From the NCBI RefSeq assembly GCF_026153295.1, contig NZ_CP110615.1:558001-622000 (forward strand): a stretch of DNA of 64,000 nt. The letters are read 5' to 3'. Shown in pieces: positions 53,539 to 62,671 of this stretch. The first letter of the stretch is position 1, and each line of letters opens with the position of its first letter. This DNA is from Rhodococcus antarcticus. GTDB lineage: Bacteria > Actinomycetota > Actinomycetes > Mycobacteriales > Mycobacteriaceae. The position numbers were made by a program, and so were the translations under genes. The notes beneath the pieces are model-generated. The model searched no databases. It was not told where the DNA came from and saw only the letters and a list, made by a program, of their open reading frames with translations.

Positions 53539-53692
53539 CTGCTTTCCTTCCGATCCGGCGTCTGGCTGACCCCGCTGGCACCACGCTCCCAAGCCGGGTC
53601 CGTGGTCCGCGTCCGCAACACGGCCGATCCTCACGGCGCGCCTCATCCTCAAGGAGGACTCGCTCAGGACGTGGGGTCGTCACAATCAGTTC

Positions 53693-54349
53693 GTGATCAG
53701 GGTCCTCATCGCCGACGACCAAGAGCTCGTGCGCACCGGCTTCCGGGTGATCCTGGAGGCCGAGGGTGACATCGAGGTCGTCGCCGAGGCCGTGAACGGC
53801 CACGAGGCGGTTCGTCAGGCAGCACTGGTCAAGCCCGAGGTCGTGCTGATGGACATCCGTATGCCGGAGCTCGACGGACTGGCCGCCACCGAGGAGATCC
53901 TTCGGCAGCAGGACCCGCCGACCATCGTCGTGCTGACGACCTTCGACCAGAACGAGTACATCTACCGCGCCCTTCGTGCCGGAGCAGCGGGTTTCCTGCT
54001 CAAGGACGCACCCTCGTCCCGCCTCATCGCCGCCGTGCGCGCCGCGGCCACCGGCGACTCGCTCATCGAGCCGTCCATCACCCAGCGACTGGTGGAGCGG
54101 TTCGCCGAGTCGGCAGTCACCGCCGGGATCCCGCAGCGGCTCGCGCAGCTCACGGGACGCGAGCTCGACGTGCTCCGCCTGATCACCCGCGGCCTCTCCA
54201 ATGCCGAGATCGCCACGGAGATGGTGGTCGCCGAGTCCACCGTGAAGACCCACGTGGCGCGGATCCTCACCAAGCTGGGTGTGCGCGACCGCGTCCAAGC
54301 GGTCGTGGTCGCCTACGAAACCGGATTCGCCCGTCGAAGCGGCGCTTGA
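53693..54349 (+). CDS. NarL/LuxR-family response regulator
   Basis: A 218-aa regulator: a receiver domain (IADDQELVR with the acidic pair, phospho-Asp in VVLMDIRMPELDG, VVLTTFDQNEYIY, Lys in LLKDAP) and a C-terminal GerE helix-turn-helix (LTGRELDVLRLITRGLSNAEIA, ESTVKTHVARILTKL). GTG 53693 is divergent from the sensor operon across 154 bp, so one cognate system is likely. The targets are unknown. Confidence 0.93.
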   Translation: MIRVLIADDQELVRTGFRVILEAEGDIEVVAEAVNGHEAVRQAALVKPEVVLMDIRMPELDGLAATEEILRQQDPPTIVVLTTFDQNEYIYRALRAGAAGFLLKDAPSSRLIAAVRAAATGDSLIEPSITQRLVERFAESAVTAGIPQRLAQLTGRELDVLRLITRGLSNAEIATEMVVAESTVKTHVARILTKLGVRDRVQAVVVAYETGFARRSGA

Positions 54350-54595
54350 GCGGGGCTGATCGCGCGCGCACCGGCTGGTCAAGCACAATGTGCGGACCAC
54401 GAGATGAGCGTGCAGAGCACAGCCGGTGCCGGGGACCGCCAGTGTCACCAGCGCGGTCACCAACCGCTCAGCAGGCTCCACCGTCGCAGTGTCCTCCGCG
54501 TGCGACCCACCAACGGGGCGAACGCGGGCGGAGCTGCCGGCTGGTCGTCGGTCGTCAGCTGTCGGTTGTCCACCCCCGTTCCCGACGCACCTGGC

Positions 54596-55822
54596 CTACT
54601 TCTCGGGTGGGGTCGAGGGCAACTCGACCCGGTGTTCAGTCGCTGGTCGAGGGCGTTCCCCGTTGACGTTCGGCGAGCTCAGGCGGGCCAGCGCCAGCAG
54701 GGCCAGAGCCGCAGGCAGCAGCGGCAGCGCGGCGACGGAGATGAGCGCCCTCGCCTGCCCACCGGCCCCCAGCAGCGCGTCCCCGGCCACCGGTGCGACC
54801 AGCCCGGCGCACCCCCACGCGGTGAACACCCAGCCGTAGGCCCGCGGGAACGCCCGCACCCCCACCCGGTCGGTGGTGACGGCGACGATGAGCACCGACA
54901 CCGTTCCGTAGGACACGCCTACCGTGGTGAAGGCGGTGAGCACGACACCCGGTGGTACGTCCGTGGCCAGCACGCCCACGGAGATCCCGGTCGCAGCCAG
55001 CGCCAGTGCCAGACCCGGGACCCGGCCCACGCTGTCCGACAGCCAGCCCCCTCCCACCCGTCCGAGCAGGTTGCCCGCCGCCAGCACGGAGACCGCGATG
55101 CCGCTGGCGCCCGGGCCGAGACCGCGGGCCGCGGCCAGCTGGAGCGCATGGGCGAAGACCAGCAGTGCCGGTGCGACTCCACCGGCGAACACCAGCCACA
55201 GCAGCAGCACCGTCCCCCGCCCGACCGGCTCGGCGGCCGCGCCGTCCTTCTCGTCCCACTGGTGCCGATCCTGGTCACCGGGTGCCAGACCCGCAGCGAC
55301 GAGCAGCAGCACGGTCACCAGCACGGCCAGACCCCCGAGACACGCACGCCACCCCTCCACCGCCACCAACCGCGGTCCGGCGGCCCCCAGCAGGATCGGT
55401 CCGGCCGCGTAGGCGGCCACCACCACCCCGGTCACCGCCCCCCGCCTCGCAGCCGGGGCGCGCGCGGCCATCCCGGCGGCCACCCCGTAGGCCAGCCCGT
55501 TGGCCGCGCCGAACAGCAGACCCACCCCGAACCACAGCGTCACGGGATCCTGCGAGACGGCGGCCAGGCCCAACCCGGCCCCGGCGACCACCGCCGCCGC
55601 GACCAACAAGAACCGGGAGGGCGGCTGCGGGTCGAGCCGCCCGACGGCGAGCAGCGTCACCGCAAAGGTGGCGATCGCGGTGGCGAATACAGCGGAGGTG
55701 ACGGCACCGGTTGCGCCCACATCAGCCGCCGCCTGCTCGGCCACCAGGCTCCACGCGAACAAGGTGCCCACGGCCAGGTTGGCAGTGGCCCCGGCGGCCA
55801 CCGTCCTGCCGGTAGCAGTCAC
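54596..55822 (-). CDS. MFS transporter
   Basis: A 408-aa membrane protein with 12 predicted helices. Loop signatures are weak, but the repeats of Ala/Gly/Leu-rich helices, LGRVGGGWLSDSVGRVPG in the second half and [18 protein letters not shown] after helix 4 fit the oxalate/formate-antiporter-like branch of the superfamily. GTG 55822 overlaps the PhoU-like fragment stop by 4 nt. The substrate is not deducible. Confidence 0.85.
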   Translation of the reverse strand: MTATGRTVAAGATANLAVGTLFAWSLVAEQAAADVGATGAVTSAVFATAIATFAVTLLAVGRLDPQPPSRFLLVAAAVVAGAGLGLAAVSQDPVTLWFGVGLLFGAANGLAYGVAAGMAARAPAARRGAVTGVVVAAYAAGPILLGAAGPRLVAVEGWRACLGGLAVLVTVLLLVAAGLAPGDQDRHQWDEKDGAAAEPVGRGTVLLLWLVFAGGVAPALLVFAHALQLAAARGLGPGASGIAVSVLAAGNLLGRVGGGWLSDSVGRVPGLALALAATGISVGVLATDVPPGVVLTAFTTVGVSYGTVSVLIVAVTTDRVGVRAFPRAYGWVFTAWGCAGLVAPVAGDALLGAGGQARALISVAALPLLPAALALLALARLSSPNVNGERPRPATEHRVELPSTPPEK

Positions 55823-55977
55823 AGCTGGTCCAAGACCTCGAGCTCCAGCCCGTCGGCCCGTGCGAGCGCCCCGAGCAGGACGCGGGGTGCTCGGGCGAGG
55901 GCGACCTCGGTGAGCCGGCGGAGGGCGGAGAGCTGGACCAGCAGGGCATCGAGCTGCTCGTGGAAGGTGGTCCGCAC
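55819..55977 (-). CDS. 52-aa PhoU-like N-terminal fragment coupled to the MFS gene
   Basis: GTG 55977 starts RTTFHEQLDALLVQLSALRR, which resembles the first helix of PhoU phosphate-signalling proteins, followed by RAPRVLLGALARADGLELEV. The frame stops after 52 aa at a TGA overlapping the MFS GTG by 4 nt. PhoU proteins are usually about 220 aa, so three of the six helices or more are lost. It could be a leader gene or a remnant. Confidence 0.5.
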   Translation of the reverse strand: MRTTFHEQLDALLVQLSALRRLTEVALARAPRVLLGALARADGLELEVLDQL

Positions 55978-56176
55978 ACCGATGACGCTAACCCCGGGAC
56001 GCCAGGCGGGGCGGAGTCCAGGGTCGTCGTGTCCGGCTCAAGCCCATCAGAACCGGGGGAGTGCTCGCAGGATGTAGCGCCCAGCACGCAGCGGCGTAGT
56101 CGCTCGGTTGTGGAACACCGCGGAGAGTGCCAGCACCGTCAGGCGGCGGCGCCGGTCACGTGCGGTCGATGGGCGG

Positions 56177-56722
56177 TCATCCAGGTAGGTCTGTGTCGTC
56201 GGCTTCTGTGTGGTGGGGGTAGGCGTCGTCGTCGACATCGACGGGGGTGGCTTGCTCGAGGAGGTCGGTGGCGTCGGCGTCCCACCGGTCGGTGAGCGTT
56301 TTCACTGACTCCCCGGTGGTGGCGTCATCCGGGTCGGGGGCGGTGGGGGTGAGCTGGTCGAGGTGGTCGGCCTCGGGGACGTCGTCGGCGTGGGTGGTCA
56401 TGGCGTGCTCCCGTTCGGCTCGCAGGCGGGTGTTCTCGACCGTCAGATCCTTGTTCGTGCTGGCCAGGGTGGTGTTGGTGGTCTGCAGGGTGAGGATCTG
56501 GGCGATGCCGGTGAGGTTGACCCCGTCGGCCACCAGGGTCCCGATTCGCCCGAGGCGGGTGAGGTCGTCCTGGCTGTAGCGCCGGGTTCCCCCGTTTGTT
56601 CGAGACGGTGTGAGCAGGCCTCGGCGTTCGTAGAGCCGCAGGGTGGGAACCGCCACGCCAGCGAGCTCGGCGGCGGTGGTGATGCCGTAGACGCCCCGGT
56701 CGGTGCGCTCCCGCAGGGCCAT
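56177..56722 (-). CDS. MerR/HspR-like transcriptional regulator
   Basis: A 181-aa regulator with an N-terminal MerR helix-turn-helix ([40 protein letters not shown]). Next comes [10 protein letters not shown] and a long coiled coil rich in Thr, Asn and Glu, with an acidic tail. This layout is that of HspR-type heat-shock repressors. ATG 56722 follows GGAGG (minus strand 56730-56734). It is divergent from the hsp20 gene, which it presumably repressed. Confidence 0.85.
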   Translation of the reverse strand: MALRERTDRGVYGITTAAELAGVAVPTLRLYERRGLLTPSRTNGGTRRYSQDDLTRLGRIGTLVADGVNLTGIAQILTLQTTNTTLASTNKDLTVENTRLRAEREHAMTTHADDVPEADHLDQLTPTAPDPDDATTGESVKTLTDRWDADATDLLEQATPVDVDDDAYPHHTEADDTDLPG

Positions 56723-57111
56723 CACGACCTCCTCCGAAAAATCTTGTGCCGCGTCTTGCCTGACGGTAGCAGCGGTGGTACAAAATCTGCATCCGGCGAA
56801 GCAGATCGTCGGGGTTCCCACTGTCGGAGCGCGACGGGTGTCGCGCGGAGAGCTCTGTGGAGGTGGTTGGAGATGTTGGTGCGCACCGATCCGTTCCGGG
56901 AGCTGGACCGGCTGACCCAGCAGGTGCTGGGCACGGTGGCACGCCCGGCCGGGATGCCGATGGACGCGTGGCGGGAGAACGACACGTTCGTCATCGAGCT
57001 CGACCTGCCCGGGGTCGATCCCGGCTCGGTGGACCCCTCTCTGTCAGCATGGGGTGATGCACCAACCGGTGCGTAATCACTGAACGAGGGTGGGGAGATG
57101 AGTCCCCTGCG

Positions 57112-57594
57112 ATGACTGTTCTGACGACGATTGCGCGGTCGGGCACCCATGCTGGTGTCGTGAGCGATGACCACCCCAGCGGTGAGGTGCCGGAGCGGGC
57201 CCGGCGCAGGTCCTTCACCGCCGCCTACAAGCTGAGGGTGCTGGCGGAGTACGAGGCGGCCGAGCCCGGCCGCCGGGGTGAGGTGCTGCGCCGGGAGGGC
57301 CTGTACTCCTCGCACCTGGTGGAGTGGCGTCGGGCTCGTGATGCCGGTGCGCTGGCCGCTCTGGCGGCGACCCGGGGACGCCCGCCGGCTGATCCGGTCG
57401 AGCGGGAGAACACCCGGCTGCGGGAACGCAACGCCGCCCTCGAGGCCGAGCTGGACACCGCCCGGCGGGTGATCGAGGTGCAGGGAAAAGTCTCGGCTCT
57501 CTTGGACGATCTGTCCAAGAGAGCGCACGAGGCCTCCGCGGCACCCACGCAGCGAAGCTCCGGGCCGAGCTCACCGCCGCGGTCGAGCAGGTGA
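57112..57594 (+). CDS. IS3-family transposase OrfA
   Basis: A 160-aa DNA-binding protein of the element: RRRSFTAAYKLRVLAEYE (helix-turn-helix), YSSHLVEWRRARDAGAL, and a C-terminal leucine-zipper region ENTRLRERNAALEAELDTAR. The start could be ATG 57112 or GTG 57160; the latter removes an unstructured leader. Its stop overlaps orfB by 4 nt (GTGA), which allows coupled translation or frameshifting. Confidence 0.88.
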   Translation: MTVLTTIARSGTHAGVVSDDHPSGEVPERARRRSFTAAYKLRVLAEYEAAEPGRRGEVLRREGLYSSHLVEWRRARDAGALAALAATRGRPPADPVERENTRLRERNAALEAELDTARRVIEVQGKVSALLDDLSKRAHEASAAPTQRSSGPSSPPRSSR

Positions 57595-58616
57595 GCGACG
57601 AGGCGGTCCTCGAGCTGGCACCGGTGGTGGGCACGGTCGCGGCGTGCGCCGCGATCGGGCGGTCCCGGGCCACGCACTACCGCCGCCACCGCCAGTCCCC
57701 GCCACCACCACGCCCGCCCCGGGTCCCACACCGCGACCGGGCGCAGCCGGGGGCGCTGAGCGCCGCCGAACGCGCCCAGGTGCTCGCGGTGCTGCACAGC
57801 GACCGGTTCGTCGACGCCGCCCCCGCGCAGGTGTGGGCGACGCTGCTCGACGAGGGCGTCTACCTGGCCAGCGAGTCGACGTTCTACCGGCTGCTGCGCG
57901 GGGTGCACGGCGACGTGCGCGAACGACGGTCCCAGGCCACCCACCCGGCCACGGTCAAACCCGAGCTGATCGCGACCAAGCCCAACGAGGTCTGGTCCTG
58001 GGACATCACCAAGCTGCACGGCCCCGCGAAGTGGACCTACTTCTACCTCTACGTGATCATCGACATCTACTCCCGCAAGACCGTCGGCTGGATGGTCGCC
58101 ACCCGAGAGTCCGCGGCCCTGGCCGAGCAGCTACTCGCCACCACGATCGCCGCCGAGCACGTCGCGGCCGGTCAGCTGACGATCCACGCCGACCGCGGCG
58201 CCAGCATGGCCTCCAAACCCGTCGCCCTGCTGCTGGCCGACCTCGGGGTGATCAAGAGCCACAGCCGACCCCGGGTCAGCAACGACAATCCCTACAGCGA
58301 GTCGCAGTTCAAAACCCTCAAGTACTGCCCCAGCTTCCCCGGCACCTTCGCCACCCTCCAGGACGCCCGAACCTTCTGCGCCGAGTTCTTCCACGCCTAC
58401 AACCACCACCACCGCCACGCCGGACTCGGCCTGCTCACCCCCGCCGTCGTCCACGACGGCCACGCCGAGACCGTCCGGGCCCAACGCGCCCTCGTCCTGA
58501 CCGCCGCCCACACCCAACACCCCCACCGCTTCCGCCACCCACCCCAACCACCACGACTACCCGAACCAGCATGGATCAACCCACCCACCGCAACAGAGCC
58601 CATCACTCACAAATAG
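57591..58616 (+). CDS. IS3-family transposase OrfB (DDE integrase core)
   Basis: A 341-aa transposase with a helical N-terminus and an rve integrase core. The catalytic acidic residues lie in SWDITKLHGP (first Asp), HADRGASM (second Asp) and YSESQFKTLK (Glu). The C-terminal FHAYNHHHRHAGLGLLTP is typical of the family. Both frames are intact, so the element may be active. Confidence 0.92.
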   Translation: MSDEAVLELAPVVGTVAACAAIGRSRATHYRRHRQSPPPPRPPRVPHRDRAQPGALSAAERAQVLAVLHSDRFVDAAPAQVWATLLDEGVYLASESTFYRLLRGVHGDVRERRSQATHPATVKPELIATKPNEVWSWDITKLHGPAKWTYFYLYVIIDIYSRKTVGWMVATRESAALAEQLLATTIAAEHVAAGQLTIHADRGASMASKPVALLLADLGVIKSHSRPRVSNDNPYSESQFKTLKYCPSFPGTFATLQDARTFCAEFFHAYNHHHRHAGLGLLTPAVVHDGHAETVRAQRALVLTAAHTQHPHRFRHPPQPPRLPEPAWINPPTATEPITHK

Positions 58617-58937
58617 ACAAGATCAACTGCCCCAAAGAGGTTGACAGGTTCCGGACCTGGACGTGGAGCGCAACGTGCTCACGATCCGCGCCGAGCGCGG
58701 CCCGCGGGCCAGCGACGCCCACGAGCGGGTGGTCTCGGAGCGCCCCCGGGGGGTGTTCAGCCGTCAGGTGATCCTTGGTGACACCTTGGACACCGAGCAC
58801 GTCACCGCTGAGTATCGGGCGGGGGTGCTGCGGCTGACGATCCCGGTGGCCGAGCGGGCCAGGCCCCGCAAGATCGCCGTCAGCAGCGACACCCACGACC
58901 AGCACGCCATCAACGCCTGAACCGGGGGGTGGTGGCG

Positions 58938-59210
58938 ATGAGCTCCACACCAACCCCGTCCGCCCCGGTGCTGGAGGCGGCCGAGGAGATCGTCGAGGAC
59001 TGGGTGTCGGCCGAGTTCGACCGGATCGTGGCCCTCGAGTGGCCCGGCCGGCGGAGGGTGCCGACCAGGGTCGGGCTGCGTACGCCCACACCCGCCGAGG
59101 ACCACCGGTGGAGGTGTCCGCCGGGCCAATGTCCAGTGCAGCGACCCGGCGGTCGGGGCCCGGCTCAGCAGGCCCCCCGCAGGCAGCGTTCACCCCCGGT
59201 AGCTGCCTGA
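58938..59210 (+). CDS. small hypothetical protein downstream of hsp20
   Basis: A 90-aa frame from ATG 58938, 17 nt after the hsp20 stop. The first 45 residues (LEAAEEIVEDWVSAEFDRIV, ALEWPGRRR) look like a genuine amphipathic helix with normal codon use, but the remainder is Pro/Arg-rich and resembles a frameshifted tail. It was probably co-transcribed with hsp20 before the insertion. No family is recognised. Confidence 0.4.
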   Translation: MSSTPTPSAPVLEAAEEIVEDWVSAEFDRIVALEWPGRRRVPTRVGLRTPTPAEDHRWRCPPGQCPVQRPGGRGPAQQAPRRQRSPPVAA

Positions 59211-59423
59211 GCCCTGTCTGACCTGATGCGAGGAGGTGGTGCCCGGTTCCTGAGCAGACAAGACCGTCCGCGACGTGCCCCGCCCCACGGCGGGGCACGT
59301 CGCCACACCCGCGACCCGACAGGATCAGCCTTCCCCACAGGCCCTGTCTCGCACAGACCATCGGCTGCGGCTTCGCCACCCCGGCAGATCACCGCGCCAA
59401 CACCCGCCGCCTCTCCATTCGGA

Positions 59424-60814
59424 GGGGCTGTCTCGTTAACGGTGTTTCCGGCGGTTGGTCTCAGTAGGTTTCGGGTGCCGGCCAGCGGTCGGCGAAGGTG
59501 ATGGCGAACGCGTTGAGCGCTGGCTTCCACCTCATGGTCCATCGTGTCCTGCCTCGCCCGGTCGGGTCCAGCGATCGGGTCACCAGGTAGAGACACTTCA
59601 AGGCGGCTTGGTCGCTGGGGAAGTGCCCGCGGGCCTTCACCGCCCGCCGGTAGCGGGCGTTGAGGGACTCGATGGCATTCGTCGAGCAGAGCACGGTGCG
59701 GATCTCGACGTCGTAGTCGAGGAAGGGCACGAACTCCTCCCACGCGTTCTCCCAGAGCCGGGTGATCGCCCCGTACTTGCTGCCCCACTTCTCGGTGAGC
59801 TCCTCCAACGCCGCCCGCGCGGCAGCCGCGTTGACCGCGGTGTAGATCGGTTTCACGTCGTGCCGGAGTGCGTCCCAGTCCCGTCTGGAGGCCAGCCGGA
59901 AGGTGTTGCGGATCAGGTGGATGATGCAGGTCTGGACCGTGGCCAACGGCCAGACGTTGCCGACGACGTCGGGCAGACCCTTCAGCCCGTCGCAGACGAC
60001 GAAGAACGTGTCGCTCACGCCGCGGTTCTTGAGGTCGACCAAGACGCTCATCCAGAACTTGGCGCCTTCCCCGCCGGTGCCGGCCCACAGGCCCAGCACG
60101 TCCTTCTCCCCGGCCAGGCTGACCCCGATCGCGGCGTAGATGGGCCGGTTGGCGACCTGCCCGTCACGAATCTTGACCACGATGGCGTCGATGAAGATCG
60201 CCGCGTAGACCCCGTCCAGCGGTCGGGTGGACCAGGTCTGCATCTCCTCCAGAACCTTGTCGGTGATCCGGCTGACCGTCTCCTTGGACACCGACGCCCC
60301 GTAGATCTGGTCGAAGTGGGCGGCGATCTCTCCGGTGGTCAAGCCCCGGGCGTACAGGGACAAGACGACCTCGTCGACCTCACCGAGGCGGCGCTGCCGC
60401 TTGCGCACGATGACCGGCTCGAAGGTGCCCTCACGGTCACGGGGGACCTCGAGCTGCACCTGGCCGGTGGCGTGGGTCAGGACCGTCTTCGTCCTCGTGC
60501 CGTTGCGGACGTTCCCGGAGTCCCGCTCGCCGGGGGCCCGGTTCTTCTCGTGCCCGAGGTGGGCGGTCATCTCCTCGTTCAGGGCCGTCTCCAGGACCGT
60601 CTTGGTGAACTGCTTGAGCAGCCCGTCAGGCCCGGTCAGGGACAGGCCCTGCTCCTGGGCCAGCCGGACCAGCTCCCGGGCAGCGACCTCCTCAGCCGTG
60701 GGCTCCTGCCTCTTCTTCGCGGTCATGTCACTCAGTGTCGTTGTCATCACGGCACCTTCCCCGCCGACTCCCGTCAGCGTGTTGGGCCGGAAACACCGTT
60801 AAATCCACAGTCCC
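59424..60814 (-). mobile_element. IS256-family insertion sequence
   Basis: 1391 bp flanked by the 8-bp duplication CATTCGGA (59416-59423 and 60815-60822). The terminal inverted repeats start GGGGCTGTCTCGTTAACGG (left) and GGGACTGTGGATTTAACGG (right, inward), then both continue TGTTTCCGGC, matching at most positions over about 29 bp. One intact transposase gene fills the element. It sits 12 bp behind the pknB-like gene stop. Confidence 0.92.
59461..60750 (-). CDS. IS256-family (mutator type) transposase
   Basis: A 429-aa transposase. Visible family features are LETALNEEMTAHLGHEKN near the N-terminus, IFIDAIVVKIRDG with the first catalytic Asp, VVCDGLKGLPDVV with the second, CIIHLIRNTFR and the STNAIESLNARYRR region with the catalytic Glu. 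The gene is intact and starts at ATG 60750 or the ATG immediately after. It is likely functional. Confidence 0.95.
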   Translation of the reverse strand: MMTTTLSDMTAKKRQEPTAEEVAARELVRLAQEQGLSLTGPDGLLKQFTKTVLETALNEEMTAHLGHEKNRAPGERDSGNVRNGTRTKTVLTHATGQVQLEVPRDREGTFEPVIVRKRQRRLGEVDEVVLSLYARGLTTGEIAAHFDQIYGASVSKETVSRITDKVLEEMQTWSTRPLDGVYAAIFIDAIVVKIRDGQVANRPIYAAIGVSLAGEKDVLGLWAGTGGEGAKFWMSVLVDLKNRGVSDTFFVVCDGLKGLPDVVGNVWPLATVQTCIIHLIRNTFRLASRRDWDALRHDVKPIYTAVNAAAARAALEELTEKWGSKYGAITRLWENAWEEFVPFLDYDVEIRTVLCSTNAIESLNARYRRAVKARGHFPSDQAALKCLYLVTRSLDPTGRGRTRWTMRWKPALNAFAITFADRWPAPETY

Positions 60815-60834
60815 CATTCGGACACCCTGCAGCG

Positions 60835-62433
60835 CTAGTTGACGCGGTCGAACTGGTCGACGTCGAGGTGGAGCTGTCCGTCGTTGCCGGGCACGAGGGT
60901 CATCTGGTGGGTTTCTGACTGTGGTGCGCCGCCGGGCCGGGTGAAGGTGACGTTGGCTGTGGCGGTGAGCGATCCGTCCTGTGCGGTGATGGTGCCCAGC
61001 GTGACGCTGGTGAACTGGGCGAAGAAGTCGCGGTAGGAGGGGTAGCCCTGCGCTTGCAGGGTGGGGCCGGCCAGGGCGTAGGCCTGCGCGATGTTCCCGG
61101 GCAGCAGTGCGTAGTAGCTGGTCAGGGCCTGCCGGACGTCGGCAGCGAGGACGGGGGAGCTCGCCCCCCGGCTCTGTGGGGTGGCGGCCGGTGGCGGTGT
61201 GCTCGGCGCTGCCGTGGTGGTCGACGGTGCGGTGGTGGTGGGTGGCGGGGGTGTCTCGCTGGGGGTCGGTGCAGGTGCTCCCGTGGCGGTGGCAGGGGCG
61301 GACATCGTCTGCGGGGTGGGGTCGGAGCTTGTCAGCAGGTAGGTGGCGCCGCCGAGGACCCCGAGGACCAGCAGGGCGACGGCGGCAGCGACCACTCGAC
61401 GCGGGGCAGCACGCGGTGGTGTCCCGGGCGGGGGACCGAACGGTGGCTTCCCCGGACCCGGTTCCCACGGCGCGGGTTCCGCGGTGCCTGCGTACCTCGG
61501 TGTGCCCGGAGCGTCGCCGCCTGCTGGCCTCGGGAGGAGGTCCCGGGGCGAGGCGGGTAGCTGGAGGGGGAGGGTGAGGACGACGGTGGGGTCCCCGTCG
61601 CGTCCGGCAGCAAGGGCGCTGAGTGCGTCGCGCACCTGAGCGGTGGTGGGGCGGTGGGCCGGGTCGACGTCGAGCATCCGCAGCAGCAGGGGTGTCATCG
61701 CTGCCGCCTGGCGTGGGGGGTCGAACTCCCCGCGGGCAACACGGTGCAGCAGCAGGAGCGAGTTGTCGCCGGCCCCGAACGGTGGGCGTCCCTCGAGGGA
61801 GGTGTACAGCGTCGCACCGAGGGAGAAGACGTCGCTGCGGTGACCGGGTTCTCCTCCTCGGGCGATCTCGGGGGCGAGGAAGGCGGGGGTGCCGGTGAGC
61901 ATCCCGGTCTGGGTGAGCGCGACGTCCCCGGCGGCGCGGGCGATCCCGAAGTCGGTGAGCTTGACGATGCCCTGGGCCTGCCCGCCCCACCCGATGAGGA
62001 TGTTGGCGGGCTTGACGTCGCGGTGGACGATTCCCGCGGCGTGCACGGCGGTGAGTGCGTCGGCGACCTGGGCCCCGATCTGGGCGACCTGCGGCACAGG
62101 GAGGACACCGTCGGTGGTGAGGACCTCGGCGAGGTTGCGGGAGGGCAGGTACTCCATCACCAACCACGGTTGTCCTGCGTCGACGATCACGTCGAGGACC
62201 GCGACCGCGTGTGGGTGGTTCAGCCGGGCTGCGATGCGCCCCTCCCGCAGCACTCGTTGCCGCTGTTCGGCCATCGCTGCCCCGGTCATGCCCACCGGGG
62301 TGATCACCTGCTTCACGGCGACCTGTCGTCCGAGGAGCTCGTCGTGGGCCAGCCACACGGCCCCCATCCCACCGCCACCGAGCTCGCTGAGCAGGTGGTA
62401 GCGCCCCGCTACGACGATCTCCGGGACCGTCAT
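60835..62433 (-). CDS. PknB-type receptor serine/threonine protein kinase
   Basis: A 532-aa kinase. The cytosolic catalytic domain spans about residues 10-275: GGGGMGAVWLA (P-loop), Lys41 in VAVKQ, HRDVKPANIL with Asp138, DFG at 160-162 and GTPAFLAPE in the activation segment. A Pro-rich juxtamembrane linker leads to one membrane helix (VVAAAVALLVLGVLGG), then a Pro/Thr-rich extracytoplasmic stalk and a C-terminal domain (TSYYALLPGN, YRDFFAQFTSVTLG) resembling NTF2-like sensor domains. ATG 62433 was chosen because TVPEIVVAGRY begins the kinase fold. It has no PASTA repeats. Confidence 0.92.
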   Translation of the reverse strand: MTVPEIVVAGRYHLLSELGGGGMGAVWLAHDELLGRQVAVKQVITPVGMTGAAMAEQRQRVLREGRIAARLNHPHAVAVLDVIVDAGQPWLVMEYLPSRNLAEVLTTDGVLPVPQVAQIGAQVADALTAVHAAGIVHRDVKPANILIGWGGQAQGIVKLTDFGIARAAGDVALTQTGMLTGTPAFLAPEIARGGEPGHRSDVFSLGATLYTSLEGRPPFGAGDNSLLLLHRVARGEFDPPRQAAAMTPLLLRMLDVDPAHRPTTAQVRDALSALAAGRDGDPTVVLTLPLQLPASPRDLLPRPAGGDAPGTPRYAGTAEPAPWEPGPGKPPFGPPPGTPPRAAPRRVVAAAVALLVLGVLGGATYLLTSSDPTPQTMSAPATATGAPAPTPSETPPPPTTTAPSTTTAAPSTPPPAATPQSRGASSPVLAADVRQALTSYYALLPGNIAQAYALAGPTLQAQGYPSYRDFFAQFTSVTLGTITAQDGSLTATANVTFTRPGGAPQSETHQMTLVPGNDGQLHLDVDQFDRVN

Positions 62434-62671
62434 GAGTGCGCGGGAGACGCCCAGGTGGTCACCGGCCGGACGGTACCGCTGCAGGACCGTCGCCCCTGAA
62501 CGACGGTGGTGCGGGTGCGCCCACGTCCGGTCGCACCCAGCTGCGACCAGCTGCTCGTCGTCGGCAAGGCCGGCGTCCGCCAGCGGCCGATCGGAGCAGG
62601 TGATTCCCCGACGGTCCATCTCGTCGTGCGGGCCTTCCCGCTGTGCGTGCGCACCACGCGGGTCACGTGGT

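Larger units (their letters stand above)
57036..58652 (+). mobile_element. IS3-family insertion sequence inside hsp20
   Basis: 1617 bp flanked by a 5-bp direct repeat GGACC (57031-57035 and 58653-58657). The ends carry short inverted repeats: CCTCTCTGTCA at the left and GGAACCTGTCA reading inward from the right, sharing CTGTCA. Two transposase frames (orfA and orfB) overlap by 4 nt. A hairpin (GCACC-aac-CGGTGC-like, 57059-57072) lies between the left end and orfA. The element's GC content is slightly lower at the right end. Confidence 0.9.
56873..58920 (+). pseudogene. hsp20-family small heat-shock protein gene split by an IS element
   Basis: Codons 1-54 (56873-57034) encode [19 protein letters not shown] through [12 protein letters not shown]. 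The rest resumes at 58657 with [17 protein letters not shown] and ends in the alpha-crystallin motif [16 protein letters not shown] at 58920. Removing the IS and one GGACC copy restores a 141-aa Hsp20 in one frame. Both halves keep high-GC codons without stops, so the insertion looks recent. No functional protein is expected. Confidence 0.92.

Noticed and set aside
56047-56238. 63-codon minus-strand frame after the MerR/HspR-like gene
   Set aside because: It overlaps the 3' end of the regulator in another frame, has no ribosome site and shows an Arg-rich composition expected by chance.
58397-58606. Minus-strand frame opposite the IS3 orfB 3' end
   Set aside because: Gly/Trp-rich antisense of the His/Pro-rich transposase tail; no start signal.
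60839-62431. Several plus-strand frames opposite the kinase gene
   Set aside because: They are antisense shadows of the Ser/Thr kinase, whose catalytic motifs are all in the minus-strand frame.
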